Below are positions 33,103 to 42,964 of a DNA stretch of 64,000 nucleotides, one piece after another; position 1 is the first letter of the stretch, and the number at the start of each line of letters is the position of its first letter. The stretch spans positions 62,001-126,000 of the forward strand of contig NZ_JAHQCX010000006.1 in assembly GCF_019042245.1 (NCBI RefSeq), read 5' to 3'. The translations under genes and the position numbers were made by a program. Under the pieces are notes generated by a model. The model searched no databases. It was not told the DNA's origin and was given only the letters and a program-made list of their open reading frames with translations. This DNA is from Diplocloster modestus (GTDB taxonomy: Bacteria > Bacillota > Clostridia > Lachnospirales > Lachnospiraceae).

Positions 33103-34134
33103 TTACTGCTGTGCATCAGCCATCTTCACTTCCAGCGGCTGGTCAAAATTCACTTTACCCCAAACCTTATCATCCACCTGGAAATCAGCAGCATCTTTCC
33201 ACTCCTGTATCTTCGCGCTGTAAGCTTCCGATTTTCTCTGGCTGACGATGGAATCCTTTTTTGTATCCGTAGCTTCCTGGTCGAACTTGCTGTCCAGACG
33301 CACCAGATAATATCCTGTGTCCGTCTCGATCAAATCCGCGAACTGACCTTCGCCAAGCTTATCAGCCGCCTCTTTTATCAGATCGTCATAGAGCGTATCG
33401 TCAGAACCATAGGTACCGGTATTGACCGTTTTCTCTACTGCTTGTGCAGCAGCATCAAAGTCGCCGGATTCCTTGGCCTGCGCCAGAACATCTTCTGCCT
33501 GCTTCTTAATCTGTGCCTTCTGCTCATCTGTAGTGTCAACGGAATTGCCTTCCGCGTCCTGGGTTTTGGTCTTATTGAAGAATACGTAGCTGATCTTCTT
33601 CTGGGCCGCTTCCTCATCACTGACATTCGTATCCACATCAGCGGTCATGGGATCGTACATCTTCTTCTGAATCGTATATAGCTTCATGAACTCTTCCACA
33701 GTTTCCTGGGTTGCACTCATGGCTTTCAGCGTCTTTTTGTCATTGGCTTCCAGAAAAGCGGCAGAGGAGTCACTGATCTTCTTCATTTCCTCGTCACTTA
33801 ACGAAACATTGTAATCTCCCATATGCTCCTGGAGCAGATACATTGTTTCTATGGTATCGATGGCACCCTCTTTTGTGGAAGATGCGTAAGTCTTACCTTC
33901 TTCTCCGGTGGACTGATTCCACATGTCTTCACCGATATACTGTTTATAATAGGTCTCCATCTGGGCCTGCTGGTATTTCAGATAAAAATTAGCAACCCCC
34001 AGTTTGATTTCCTGTCCGTTTAATGTCGCTACTGTCGCGTCCGCTTTCACACCTGCAGAGCAGCCGGTCAGTGCCAGCGCCAGAACGCAGAATGTGCAGA
34101 TCACCGTAACCAGTCTTTTGTTTCCAGATTTCAT
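33103..34134 (-). CDS. PrsA-like peptidyl-prolyl isomerase lipoprotein
   Basis: A 343-residue exported foldase. The signal peptide ends in the lipobox LTGCS (~residue 25). A SurA/PrsA-type N-terminal chaperone region follows, then a parvulin-like segment near residues 180-300 (KISYVFFNKTKT..., GQFADLIETDTGYYLVRLD). A Lys-rich C-terminal helix closes it. The parvulin domain has an extended Glu/Gln-rich helix and looks divergent, so isomerase activity is not certain. Encoded just 3' of mfd and pth but with its own GGAGGATATC ribosome site. It probably helps fold secreted proteins on the outer face of the membrane. Confidence 0.82.
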   Translation of the reverse strand: MKSGNKRLVTVICTFCVLALALTGCSAGVKADATVATLNGQEIKLGVANFYLKYQQAQMETYYKQYIGEDMWNQSTGEEGKTYASSTKEGAIDTIETMYLLQEHMGDYNVSLSDEEMKKISDSSAAFLEANDKKTLKAMSATQETVEEFMKLYTIQKKMYDPMTADVDTNVSDEEAAQKKISYVFFNKTKTQDAEGNSVDTTDEQKAQIKKQAEDVLAQAKESGDFDAAAQAVEKTVNTGTYGSDDTLYDDLIKEAADKLGEGQFADLIETDTGYYLVRLDSKFDQEATDTKKDSIVSQRKSEAYSAKIQEWKDAADFQVDDKVWGKVNFDQPLEVKMADAQQ

Positions 34135-34265
34135 GATATCCTCCTAGTACCTATTAGTTTCTCTTATCACCCGCCCCTACAGGAAACGGGATACTGCTTT
34201 GTTTATGCGATGCTAAGGGCACCGCAAAAATCCATACAACCGTTTTTAATTATAGCCCGTTTTTC

Positions 34266-37200
34266 TCAATTTAGCAACGACTTTATCTCATTTAACAGTT
34301 TTTTCACGATCGTAAAGACGTCCTCGTTTCTGGAATTTACTTTGCGGTAGGTGAAGTAAGGATTCGTCTCCACCTTAAACGTTAATGACTGCTTTTCTTT
34401 TTCCAGAAGCGCCGGTATTCTGGCCGGATCCACATGCGCCTTTTCGTACATGGTAAATCGGATCTCGTCTCCGCGCTGGGCGATATCTATCACATAGACA
34501 CTGCGGGCCAGGGCTTTCAGCCTGGCGATCTCCAGCAGATTCTGTACGGACTTCGGCGGCTCGCCGAAACGGTCGATCAGCTCTTCCAGAATATCTTCAC
34601 ATTCCTCGCTGTTTTCGATGCCGGCGATCCGTTTGTAGATGTCCAGTTTCTGGAATTCACTTCGGATGTAGGTCGGCGGAATGAATGCGTCTACATCCAA
34701 ATCAATGGCTGTGTCATAACTCTCCTCGGGCTGCGTACCTTTGACCTGCTTCACTGCCTCATTTAACATTTTACAGTAAAGGTCGTATCCGACAGCCTCC
34801 ATGTGACCATGCTGTTCTGCGCCCAGCAGGTTGCCGGCGCCGCGGATCTCCAGGTCCCGCATGGCGATCTTGAATCCGCTTCCCAGCTCCGTGAACTCAC
34901 GGATAGCGTGGAGACGTTTCTCCGCCACTTCTTTTAACATCTTATTGCGCCGGTACATGAGGAACGCGTAGGCGGTCCGGTTAGAACGCCCCACCCGTCC
35001 CCGCAGCTGATAGAGCTGGGAGAGCCCCATATTATCGGCATCGTGAATGATCATCGTATTTACATTGGGAATGTCCAGACCGGTTTCTATGATCGTGGTG
35101 GACACTAAGACATCGATCTCCCCATTGATAAAATCAAACATGATCCGTTCCAGCTCGTGTTCCTTCATCTGGCCATGGGCAAAGGCTACATTGGCCTCCG
35201 GCACCAGACCGGCCACCTGGTTGGTAATCTCATCGATGGTGTTTACCCGGTTATATACATAATATACCTGGCCGCCTCTGGCCAGCTCCCGATTGATCGC
35301 CTCCCGGACCATCTCCTCGTTATACTCCATTACATAGGTCTGGATCGGTATCCGGTCCATGGGAGGCTCTTCCAGCACGCTCATATCACGTATCCCGATC
35401 AGGCTCATATGAAGTGTTCGAGGGATAGGCGTGGCAGTCAGGGTCAGCACGTCGATATTTTCCTTCAGTTTCTTAATCTTTTCCTTGTGAGCCACACCGA
35501 AGCGCTGCTCTTCATCCACGATCAGAAGCCCCAGATCTTTAAACTCAAGATCTGCGGACAATACCCGGTGGGTGCCGATCACGATGTCCACAAATCCCTT
35601 TTTCAGATCCTGAATCGTATTCTTCTGCTGGGCAGGCGTCCGAAACCGGGACATGAGATCCACCCTAACTGGGAAATCCTTCATCCGCTGGGTAAAAGTA
35701 GCGTAGTGCTGCTGTGCCAGAATCGTGGTGGGCACCAGATATACCACCTGTTTTCCTTCCTGTACCGCTTTAAATGCCGCCCTTAAGGCGATCTCCGTTT
35801 TTCCGTAGCCCACATCCCCGCAGATCAGACGGTCCATGATCTTTTTGCTTTCCATATCCCGCTTGGTCGACTCGATAGCCAGCAGCTGGTCCTCCGTCTC
35901 CTCAAACGGAAACATTTCCTCGAATTCCTTCTGCCAGACCGTATCCTGTCCATAGCAGTAACCTTCCTTTTCCTGGCGGGCTGCATAGAGCTCCACCAGA
36001 TCCTTCGCGATCTCCCGTACCGCCCCCCGTACCCGGGTTTTGGTCTTGCTCCACTCCTGGGTTCCCAGCTTATTTAGCTTCGGCTTCTTCGCATCGGCGC
36101 CGGCATATTTCTGGATCAGATCCAGCTGCGTGGCCAGGATGTACAGGTTCCCCCCGGATGCATACTCGATCTTGATATAATCCTTTTCCACCCGGTCCAC
36201 TTCTACCTTTTCGATTCCCCGGTAGATGCCCAGCCCGTGATTTTCATGTACGACATAATCCCCGACACTCAGATCAGAGAAGCTCTGGATCTTCTGTCCC
36301 TCATAGGTCGTATGCTTTTTCTTTTTCCGCTTTTCTTTTCCAAAAATGTCAGTTTCCGAGATCACCACAAACTTGATCAGCGGATACTCATATCCCCGGT
36401 GCACCTGTCCATAGACCACCATAACTTCGCCCGGAGCGATCGGACGGTCCAGGTCTTCCGTATAAAAACTGTTGATATCATACTCCCGGAAATCCTCGGC
36501 CAGCCTTCTGGCCCTCGTTCTGGACGCAGCCATCAGGCACACCCGATAGCCGCTCTTCTTCCACTGCTTCAGATCTTTGATCAGCAGTTCGAAGCTGTTA
36601 TTGTAAGGATTGACCGACTTGACCTCAAAATAAGATTTCTGACTGAATTTAAACTGCTCCACTTTCTGATCCAGCATACAGAAAGCCACGCTGTTCCGTC
36701 CATGAATCTTTGCCAGAAATTCCTCAAAACGCAGCAGTACATGAACCTGTCCCGGCAGCACATAGCCCTTTTCCAGGCGGGTCATCATGCTCTCCTGGAA
36801 TTCGAATTCCACCGCGCCGCCCTTCTCCGCCAGCCGGGCCGGCTCATCCAGGCAGAACAGCGTCTTCGAGGCGTCAAAATATTCCAGGAAGCAGACCGTA
36901 TCCTCATAAAAATATCGGATATAACTGTCCACCCCCGTATTTCCATTTACATTATCCAGCTCTTCCCGCAGTGTCTGAAGCGCAGTATGAATACGGTGCG
37001 CCTCCTCGGTCTTCATCTGCTTGCGAAGGGCAGCCTCATACTTTTTACTGTCCTTCTCGATAGCCCTAAGCCCTCCGGCTTTTCGTTCCTCCGTCAGAAT
37101 CAGCTCGGTAGCCGGATAAATCCGCACCTCTGGCAAATTCTCAATGGACCTCTGGCTTTCTACGTCAAAACTGCGGATCGAATCCACTTCATCGTCCCAC

Positions 37201-37778
37201 AACTCGATTCTGAGCGGTGTTTCCTCTGTCAGCGGAAATATATCAATAATCCCACCCCGTACGGCAAACTGTCCGCTGCCCTCCACCTGCGCCGTCCGCT
37301 CATATCCCAGACTCACCAGACGGACTTTCAGTTCATCCAGGTCAAGCTTCCCCGTATCCTGAATACGAATCACCTGCTCCTCGAACGCCTTCAGAGGCAG
37401 CACATGTTCCATACAGGCATCCACCGTCGTAACCACCGTCACATCCGGCTGGGTCAGCAGCGCCTGGATCACTTCCATCCGCTGCTTGACCAGCAGATTA
37501 CTGTGGATATCCGCCTGATAGAACATCAAATCCCTGGCCGGATACAGCAGGACATTCCGATCAAAGAACCGGTAATCCTCGTAGATTTCCTTCGCCTTCT
37601 GATCACTGTAGGTGATAATCACCCGGTTTGCCAGATCCCGGGACAATCCATAGATCAGATGTTCCTTCTGGGAATCGATACAGCCCGAAATCTGCAAAAT
37701 CCCCCGATTCTTCTTCAGTTTATATTTAATGTCCTCAAACTCCTTCAATTGAAGGAAGGGATCCAAAAAAGTCTGCAC
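34266..37778 (-). CDS. mfd: Transcription-repair coupling factor
   Basis: A 1170-residue ATP-dependent translocase that removes RNA polymerase stalled at DNA lesions and recruits UvrA. The UvrB-like N-terminus (ISGCIDSQKEHLIYGLS) is followed by the RNA-polymerase-interaction domain around GDYVVHENHGLGIYRGIEK. The RecG-like motor has Walker A ICGDVGYGKTE, the motif IVDEEQRFGV and TATPIPRTL. The motor ends with LRGRVGRS, and a TRCF C-terminal domain follows. Translation starts at GTG 37778 after GAGGTGTAGGTC. It follows pth by 11 bases, the conserved Firmicutes pth-mfd order. Full length. Confidence 0.97.
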   Translation of the reverse strand: MQTFLDPFLQLKEFEDIKYKLKKNRGILQISGCIDSQKEHLIYGLSRDLANRVIITYSDQKAKEIYEDYRFFDRNVLLYPARDLMFYQADIHSNLLVKQRMEVIQALLTQPDVTVVTTVDACMEHVLPLKAFEEQVIRIQDTGKLDLDELKVRLVSLGYERTAQVEGSGQFAVRGGIIDIFPLTEETPLRIELWDDEVDSIRSFDVESQRSIENLPEVRIYPATELILTEERKAGGLRAIEKDSKKYEAALRKQMKTEEAHRIHTALQTLREELDNVNGNTGVDSYIRYFYEDTVCFLEYFDASKTLFCLDEPARLAEKGGAVEFEFQESMMTRLEKGYVLPGQVHVLLRFEEFLAKIHGRNSVAFCMLDQKVEQFKFSQKSYFEVKSVNPYNNSFELLIKDLKQWKKSGYRVCLMAASRTRARRLAEDFREYDINSFYTEDLDRPIAPGEVMVVYGQVHRGYEYPLIKFVVISETDIFGKEKRKKKKHTTYEGQKIQSFSDLSVGDYVVHENHGLGIYRGIEKVEVDRVEKDYIKIEYASGGNLYILATQLDLIQKYAGADAKKPKLNKLGTQEWSKTKTRVRGAVREIAKDLVELYAARQEKEGYCYGQDTVWQKEFEEMFPFEETEDQLLAIESTKRDMESKKIMDRLICGDVGYGKTEIALRAAFKAVQEGKQVVYLVPTTILAQQHYATFTQRMKDFPVRVDLMSRFRTPAQQKNTIQDLKKGFVDIVIGTHRVLSADLEFKDLGLLIVDEEQRFGVAHKEKIKKLKENIDVLTLTATPIPRTLHMSLIGIRDMSVLEEPPMDRIPIQTYVMEYNEEMVREAINRELARGGQVYYVYNRVNTIDEITNQVAGLVPEANVAFAHGQMKEHELERIMFDFINGEIDVLVSTTIIETGLDIPNVNTMIIHDADNMGLSQLYQLRGRVGRSNRTAYAFLMYRRNKMLKEVAEKRLHAIREFTELGSGFKIAMRDLEIRGAGNLLGAEQHGHMEAVGYDLYCKMLNEAVKQVKGTQPEESYDTAIDLDVDAFIPPTYIRSEFQKLDIYKRIAGIENSEECEDILEELIDRFGEPPKSVQNLLEIARLKALARSVYVIDIAQRGDEIRFTMYEKAHVDPARIPALLEKEKQSLTFKVETNPYFTYRKVNSRNEDVFTIVKKLLNEIKSLLN

Positions 37779-37789
37779 GACCTACACCT

Positions 37790-38362
37790 CTAATTTTTCC
37801 TCTGGTTATATTTATTCATGGCTGCTTCTACATTATTCGAAAGAATTTCCTCAATCGCCTTTACCGAGCGCAGCAGCGCGTCATCCACCTCCGCCCGCTC
37901 GGCTTTTGGAAACCTCTGCAGCACATAATCCGCCAAATCCATACCTTCCGGCTTCTCCCCGACCCCGATCCTGATTCTCACAAAATCCTGGGTTTTCAGA
38001 TGCGCAATAATATTCTTCATCCCATTATGCCCGCCCGCGCTTCCTTTCTGCCTGATCCGCAGTTCCCCCGGCTGTATATAAATATCATCATACAGCACCA
38101 CCAGCCCGTTCTCCGGCTTCCCCTTATAAAAATCCATAACCTCCCGCACACATTCCCCGCTTAAGTTCATAAAGGTCTGGGGCTTCACCAGCACCACCTG
38201 CTCCCCGCAGATCTTCCCCTGACCGATCAGCCCCTTAAACTTCCTCTTATTTATGGCAATATGGTTCCTCTTTCCCAACAGATCCACCGCATCAAACCCC
38301 ACATTGTGTCTGGTCTTTGCGTATTTTAACGTAGGGTTACCCAAGCCTACTATCACATACAT
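37790..38362 (-). CDS. pth: Peptidyl-tRNA hydrolase
   Basis: A 190-residue enzyme that releases peptides from drop-off peptidyl-tRNA. The signature VGLGNPTLKYAKTRHNVGF contains Asn9 and the catalytic His19. LYDDIYIQPGELRIR holds the active-site Asp, and GSAGGHNGMKNI the tRNA-contacting Asn. The ATG at 38362 behind AAGGAAG is preferred to a GTG three codons upstream. First gene of the pth-mfd transcript. Confidence 0.96.
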   Translation of the reverse strand: MYVIVGLGNPTLKYAKTRHNVGFDAVDLLGKRNHIAINKRKFKGLIGQGKICGEQVVLVKPQTFMNLSGECVREVMDFYKGKPENGLVVLYDDIYIQPGELRIRQKGSAGGHNGMKNIIAHLKTQDFVRIRIGVGEKPEGMDLADYVLQRFPKAERAEVDDALLRSVKAIEEILSNNVEAAMNKYNQRKN

Positions 38363-38538
38363 TCTGTACACTTCCTTATCTTTATACTTATCTTACACGG
38401 AAATCCTAACCCTTATTCTACCGAACCAGGCTTCATTTGTCACGCGCTTTTTCCAAAGAGAGGCGCCATCCCCGAAGGAGACAGCTGTCTGTAGGGCAGG
38501 CGCTTCCGGCAGTCCGGACACCAGAGCTTAAAAAAGAG

Positions 38539-38565
38539 TTTCGCTTGCGAAACTCTCCGCCTGCG
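38539..38565. repeat. Dispersed repeat C, copy 2
   Basis: A 27-base segment starting TTTCGCTTGCGAAACTCTCC. It matches 18854-18880 with two mismatches. This copy holds a local TTTCGC/GCGAAA hairpin that the other keeps only in part. Confidence 0.65.
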
Positions 38566-38656
38566 GCGGGCCGCGTAAGCGGCATCTTCCTTTCCGCCGC
38601 AGTGCGATCCCGCGGAGCGTTTTTTATTTCATAGGAGCACTTTCCTATGAAACAAA

Positions 38657-38683
38657 AAACAGCCGGGACTATCCCGGCTGTTT
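38657..38683 (-). terminator. Terminator of the vWA protein gene
   Basis: AAACAGCCGGGA (38657-38668) pairs with TCCCGGCTGTTT (38672-38683), a perfect 12-bp stem. On the minus strand it is followed by TTTTTTG. Confidence 0.85.
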
Positions 38684-38741
38684 CCTGGCTGGATACCTTA
38701 CAGGCATCAGCTCCGCAAAGATCACCGCACCTGGTATGGCA

Positions 38742-41270
38742 TCATTTCATACAGCAGCATTTTTTACAGCCTTTGGGCTGACAAGGCGTGTAATAAATCT
38801 TGATTATATTTTGTCCGTCGCATAAGGACAAACGCTCAGGACGGGCACATAAAAAACAGTAACATGGAATCTGTATGATTTCGGATATCACGGAAATATC
38901 TGCACAAAGGGAAACAGGTTCTACTAGTTTATCCGGATGAATCCTGCACCCGGTACAATGATCCAGATACTGTACAGTATAAGACCCAAACCCCTCCTGC
39001 ACAAGAACGCCTGCTTGATCATACAGCCTTCTGCCTTCTGTCTCCAGAACAGCAAAATCACTGATTGAGGTATCTTCACAGGTGATCGGGTATTGGAATG
39101 TGAATTCCAGCGAATCCCTGGCGGCTACGGTAAAGTTTTGTGCCAGTATCCGGCGTCCGGCATCCGCCACGGCCTGTTCTATCGTCCGCGCTCCATGGGA
39201 ATCATACAGCAACGGGAATACAAGCGGGGCATCTGTATAATTAGTAACCACCACACGATAATACGCCTGCTGGCACACCGAAATCTGTGTTGTCTTAAAA
39301 ATAATATTGTCAGGCGAAGCACCCACAAATTTTTCCACGGTAAAATCAGAATCACAGGCCACGATCGGCGTGGGGAAGAACAGTGTGCGCGGCTCGTTGT
39401 CATAGCTTAAATCCGGTGTGGAAGCAGTCAGGTGATTCGGCTCGATAAAGCTTACATAGGTTTCCCCATCGTTGTCGGTATGCAGATGATCGCCGTGAGC
39501 TGCCCCTTTATTTCTAATCTGATAACTAAGGTGCAGGATTATCTCGCTCTCCGGGGACATTGGCGGAAAAGGGATTTGTCCGAGAACCACCGTAATAACA
39601 CCGTTTGATACATTGGCATTCCCTACATCCGGCAAGAGCGCGGGTTTTACATAAGCAGTGTAGCCTGGATCAGCGGGGTCGGTAATCTCCGGTTCATTGA
39701 CGGATTTCAGTTTTATGCCGTCCTGTTCTCCTGTTATCCGAATAGAATCGGGGACATATTCAAACAGCGCGGTGTTGATAACATCGTGTATGGTAGCGCT
39801 TATTCCTCCGGAAACTACCAGCATAAATTGTATAATCCGTTCCAGTTCCTCAATAATGGGGCTTGGCGCCCCCTGCTCAACAGCCTGCCGTAAATACGTT
39901 CCGGTAGAGGCAATGGTACTCATGATATCAATCACATCCTGCCGGGTGTATGGGCCTGGTGTTTGGGCATCTATCTCAATTCCCAGTACAAACAGGGAAG
40001 CGTTACCGTCGGAAGGATCTTTAATGCGCCGGCCTATTTCATACGCGCGCTGCATTGCTATAATCAGTTCCTCATTTGTCGCTGACCGGTTGTTAATTTC
40101 CCCGATCAGTGTTGGCACCGTCTGTTGAAGGTACAGGAAATATTTCCACAGACCGCCCGGTATATCCGGCACAAAATCATCGTTCACACTCGTTTGCACG
40201 GCGTAGGTGCCCGCATACTCCGGATTGATGGAGCGGTTAGCCTGGCCGTCTGTAATGAGAATCACTGCCCGGCGATAAATATCATCCGACTGCGCAAAAC
40301 CCGGTGTGTGCAGAAGGGTGTACGATTCTTTCAATCCTGCTTCCGTGTTGGTATCTTCGCCATAGGGGATCGCCCAGATCAAATTGTCCAGAATGGTGTT
40401 ATTTTCATATCCCGTATCATTCATGCTATACGGAAGCTGTGCGGATGTCAGCGGTGTGCCTGATGCTACTGCTTCTATAAAGTTTCCGGTGTATTTTGAC
40501 GGATCTGATGCGTATATCGTATTCAGATAGTTCTGCAAAATAGTATCTGGCTTTGCAGAACCGTCGGAATTGTAAATATCGGAATATTGGATTTTGTAAT
40601 AGTTATAGAAATTATACAGGCTTTGCTGTATATTTTCAGCCATAGGAGCGGACTGTTCCATATACGTGGGGATATCTGTTGTGTTTACATACGCATTATT
40701 ACGGTATCCCAGAATTTGTCCTATCATATGGCCGGTCGTGGTACTCCTTCTCCATGTGAAAAAGGTCCCCAGATAATTATAGGCCAAGCCTCCCCCTGGA
40801 AGCGGTACAAACGCATCGCGCGCATAGGGGACAATGGTTACAGCAGTGTCTTTATTTGATTGCCAAAGCATATTGATTGTCTGTATCAACGCTCTTTTCG
40901 CCAGAACCATCTTGCGGCTGCTTCCGCTCATCATACTGGACGTAACGTCAAGAACGAATATTACATCCAAAGAATGCGGCGGATAATAGGAAAACACGAG
41001 AGGTTTTGCTTTTACATCAAGCGTCACTGCAGCTTCGCATCCTCCCACGGCTCCTTTTGATATTTGAAGGCGGTCTTCAAATCGGATCATACCGCCTGCA
41101 CCATTGTCATATGCCGCATCGTATACCTCTGTTGTACCTGACGTAATCCAGTAATCCGGGTCTGTCGGGTTATCGGTGGGACGGATCAGATCATATCCGC
41201 CGATAAAAGCGGGATTTTCTTTGCCTGGTCCCTGGAATGGACAGGGTATACTGTCGAATTTTATCGGCAT
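38742..41270 (-). CDS. Large vWA-domain protein with cysteine-rich tail
   Basis: An 842-residue protein with a von Willebrand A domain. The metal-ion-dependent adhesion site is DVTSS (Asp108, Thr110, Ser112), and a later LITDGQANRS supplies the acidic residue. The vWA region is expanded by a Tyr/Asn-rich insert (~residues 150-290). A beta-rich region resembling DUF11-like modules follows (DFTVEKFVGASPDN..., YYRVVVTNYTDAPL). The last 73 residues carry 12 cysteines, ending KGCKKCCCMK. No signal peptide, membrane helix or sortase motif is visible. The gene is monocistronic, with a good ribosome site (AAAGGAG), a sigma-E-like promoter and a strong terminator. A spore-coat or exosporium role fits, but no specific family was recognised. 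Confidence 0.75.
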   Translation of the reverse strand: MPIKFDSIPCPFQGPGKENPAFIGGYDLIRPTDNPTDPDYWITSGTTEVYDAAYDNGAGGMIRFEDRLQISKGAVGGCEAAVTLDVKAKPLVFSYYPPHSLDVIFVLDVTSSMMSGSSRKMVLAKRALIQTINMLWQSNKDTAVTIVPYARDAFVPLPGGGLAYNYLGTFFTWRRSTTTGHMIGQILGYRNNAYVNTTDIPTYMEQSAPMAENIQQSLYNFYNYYKIQYSDIYNSDGSAKPDTILQNYLNTIYASDPSKYTGNFIEAVASGTPLTSAQLPYSMNDTGYENNTILDNLIWAIPYGEDTNTEAGLKESYTLLHTPGFAQSDDIYRRAVILITDGQANRSINPEYAGTYAVQTSVNDDFVPDIPGGLWKYFLYLQQTVPTLIGEINNRSATNEELIIAMQRAYEIGRRIKDPSDGNASLFVLGIEIDAQTPGPYTRQDVIDIMSTIASTGTYLRQAVEQGAPSPIIEELERIIQFMLVVSGGISATIHDVINTALFEYVPDSIRITGEQDGIKLKSVNEPEITDPADPGYTAYVKPALLPDVGNANVSNGVITVVLGQIPFPPMSPESEIILHLSYQIRNKGAAHGDHLHTDNDGETYVSFIEPNHLTASTPDLSYDNEPRTLFFPTPIVACDSDFTVEKFVGASPDNIIFKTTQISVCQQAYYRVVVTNYTDAPLVFPLLYDSHGARTIEQAVADAGRRILAQNFTVAARDSLEFTFQYPITCEDTSISDFAVLETEGRRLYDQAGVLVQEGFGSYTVQYLDHCTGCRIHPDKLVEPVSLCADISVISEIIQIPCYCFLCARPERLSLCDGQNIIKIYYTPCQPKGCKKCCCMK

Positions 41271-41300
41271 TTAGAAAACTCCTTTCATATAAATCATATC

Positions 41301-41327
41301 AAGAATATGATACACCATATTATATTC
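41301..41327 (-). promoter_or_regulatory. Sigma-E-like promoter of the vWA protein gene
   Basis: On the minus strand GAATA (41323-41327) is followed after 13 bases by CATATTCTT (41301-41309). This resembles the mother-cell sigma-E pattern GHATA / CATAnnnT. It would give a leader of about 25 bases ending in AAAGGAG and the ATG at 41270. Confidence 0.4.
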
Positions 41328-41390
41328 AAAGGTTTTCCCACTTGTGATGATTATTCTTTGAGGGTATTGGCGAAAGAATTCATAGCTATA

Positions 41391-41456
41391 AAAAAGAACA
41401 TTCCCCCGAGACAGTCAGGTGTAAAAACTCCTGACGCCTTCGGGAATGTTCTTTTT
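41391..41456 (-). terminator. Terminator of spoVG
   Basis: AAAAAGAACATTCCC (41391-41405) pairs with GGGAATGTTCTTTTT (41442-41456), with an inner CAGG/CCTG stem. It can work on both strands. Confidence 0.85.
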
Positions 41457-41494
41457 TAGTGGCTCTTCACATCACCAGAGCTTACGGCTCCCCG

Positions 41495-41779
41495 CTACAG
41501 CTCTGAAACCTCCTCGGGTGCGTTCAACAGCGCATCCTCATATTTTTCGAGAATCATCTGCTGGATCCGCTCTCTTGTCTGGGAATTGATCGGATGGGCG
41601 ATGTCCCGGTACTCGCCGTCCGCGGACTTTCTGCTTGGCATCGCGATAAACAGCCCTTTATCACCTTCGATTACTTTGATGTCGTGTACTACAAATTCCT
41701 CATCGATCGTGATTGATACAACTGCCTTCATTTTACCTTCTTTCGCTACTTTTCTTACCCTTACATCCGTAATTTCCAT
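41495..41779 (-). CDS. spoVG: SpoVG RNA/DNA-binding regulator
   Basis: A 94-residue SpoVG-family protein, a small nucleic-acid-binding regulator of septation and gene expression. The family core is clear: [11 protein letters not shown], then [20 protein letters not shown] and a [17 protein letters not shown] block. The length is standard. The ribosome site GAAAGGGG lies about 8-9 bases before the ATG. It sits between glgC/glgD upstream and its own terminator downstream; the 63-base gap to glgD leaves co-transcription possible. Confidence 0.96.
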   Translation of the reverse strand: MEITDVRVRKVAKEGKMKAVVSITIDEEFVVHDIKVIEGDKGLFIAMPSRKSADGEYRDIAHPINSQTRERIQQMILEKYEDALLNAPEEVSEL

Positions 41780-41842
41780 GTACGTTTGCCCCTTTCCTAC
41801 GTCTTCTCTTTTGTGTTTAAGTTAGCTAATTTATACTCCTTA

Positions 41843-42964
41843 TCAAATTACATATCTTTCATTCTTTTCGACAACTACCTTGACCCCGTCTTCTCCGCAA
41901 TAATAGGAATTGGCACGGATGGTATCCCGGCTCTCTACAATGCAGTTTTCAATGTGGGTGTTATCTCCAAGATAGACATCGTTCAGTATGATCGAGTTCT
42001 TTACCACACAGTTGTTGCCGACAAATACTTTCTTAAACAGAACTGAATTCTCCACTGTCCCGTTGATGATCGACCCGCTGGACACCAGGCTGTTTCGTAC
42101 GTTGGCTCCTGCGTTGTATTTGGCGGGCGGCAGATCCTCCACCCTGGAATAAATGTCCGGATACTGATGGAAGAAATAATCTCTGACTTCCGGTTTCAGG
42201 AAATCCATGTTGGTCTTATAATAGGCCTCCACTGTGGATATATTGCTCCAGTATTCTTTGATCTTGAATCCGTAGATCCGCTTCAGATTCTTATACCGGA
42301 TCAGAATGTCTTTGACAAAGTCATGACGGTCTTCCTGGGCACATTTCTCGATCAGTTCGATCAGCTGGCGCCTGCGTATCACATAGACACCGGTGGAGAT
42401 GGTATTTGACTGGGAAACCATGGGTTTCTCCTCAAACTCTTCGATCCGGTAATCTTCATTCATCTTCACTACGCCAAACCGGGTGGTGTCCTCGTAACTG
42501 GGCACTTCTTTGCATACCACTGTGATATCGGCTTTCTTTGCTATATGGTATTCCAGCACCTCATTGTAGTCCAGTTTATAGATACCGTCTCCGGAAGCGA
42601 TTACCACATAGGGTTCATGGCTCTTCTTCAGGAAATCCAGATTCTGATAGATAGCGTCCGCGGTTCCACGATACCACCAGCTGTTGTCCGCCGTGATGGT
42701 AGGGGTAAATACAAACAAGCCTCCCTGCTTTCTTCCGAAATCCCACCATTTGGAAGAACTTAAATGCTCGTTCAAAGATTTGGCGTTATACTGGGTCAGC
42801 ACAGCCACTTTCTGGATATGGGAATTGGACATGTTGCTCAGCGCAAAATCAATGCTTCGGAAGCTTCCGGCCACAGGCATGGCTGCGATCGCCCGTTTTT
42901 TGGACAGTTCTCTCATCCGGTTATTATTTCCACCTGCTAAAATGATTCCTATCGCCCTCATCAC
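41843..42964 (-). CDS. glgD: Glucose-1-phosphate adenylyltransferase subunit GlgD
   Basis: A 373-residue GlgC paralogue of the Firmicutes GlgC/GlgD pair. GlgD is the regulatory or weakly active partner that raises ADP-glucose synthesis. It has the N-terminal [13 protein letters not shown] loop in place of the canonical GGxGxRL, then GTADAIYQN and a left-handed beta-helix C-terminus ([20 protein letters not shown]). The altered nucleotide loop supports GlgD over GlgC. Its start overlaps the glgC stop by four bases. No glycogen synthase gene is in the window. Confidence 0.93.
   Translation of the reverse strand: MMRAIGIILAGGNNNRMRELSKKRAIAAMPVAGSFRSIDFALSNMSNSHIQKVAVLTQYNAKSLNEHLSSSKWWDFGRKQGGLFVFTPTITADNSWWYRGTADAIYQNLDFLKKSHEPYVVIASGDGIYKLDYNEVLEYHIAKKADITVVCKEVPSYEDTTRFGVVKMNEDYRIEEFEEKPMVSQSNTISTGVYVIRRRQLIELIEKCAQEDRHDFVKDILIRYKNLKRIYGFKIKEYWSNISTVEAYYKTNMDFLKPEVRDYFFHQYPDIYSRVEDLPPAKYNAGANVRNSLVSSGSIINGTVENSVLFKKVFVGNNCVVKNSIILNDVYLGDNTHIENCIVESRDTIRANSYYCGEDGVKVVVEKNERYVI

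Larger units (their letters stand above)
38363..38741. other. Gap with GC-rich repeat and hairpins
   Basis: No gene supported. It contains repeat C copy 2 (38539-38565), a GC-rich stretch around 38560-38620, a hairpin TTTCATAGGA/TCCTATGAAA (38627-38652) and the terminator at 38657-38683. Confidence 0.6.

Noticed and set aside
36237..37793. Very long plus-strand open frame opposite mfd
   Set aside because: It is the antisense shadow of a clear mfd gene; the peptide lacks any domain-like pattern.
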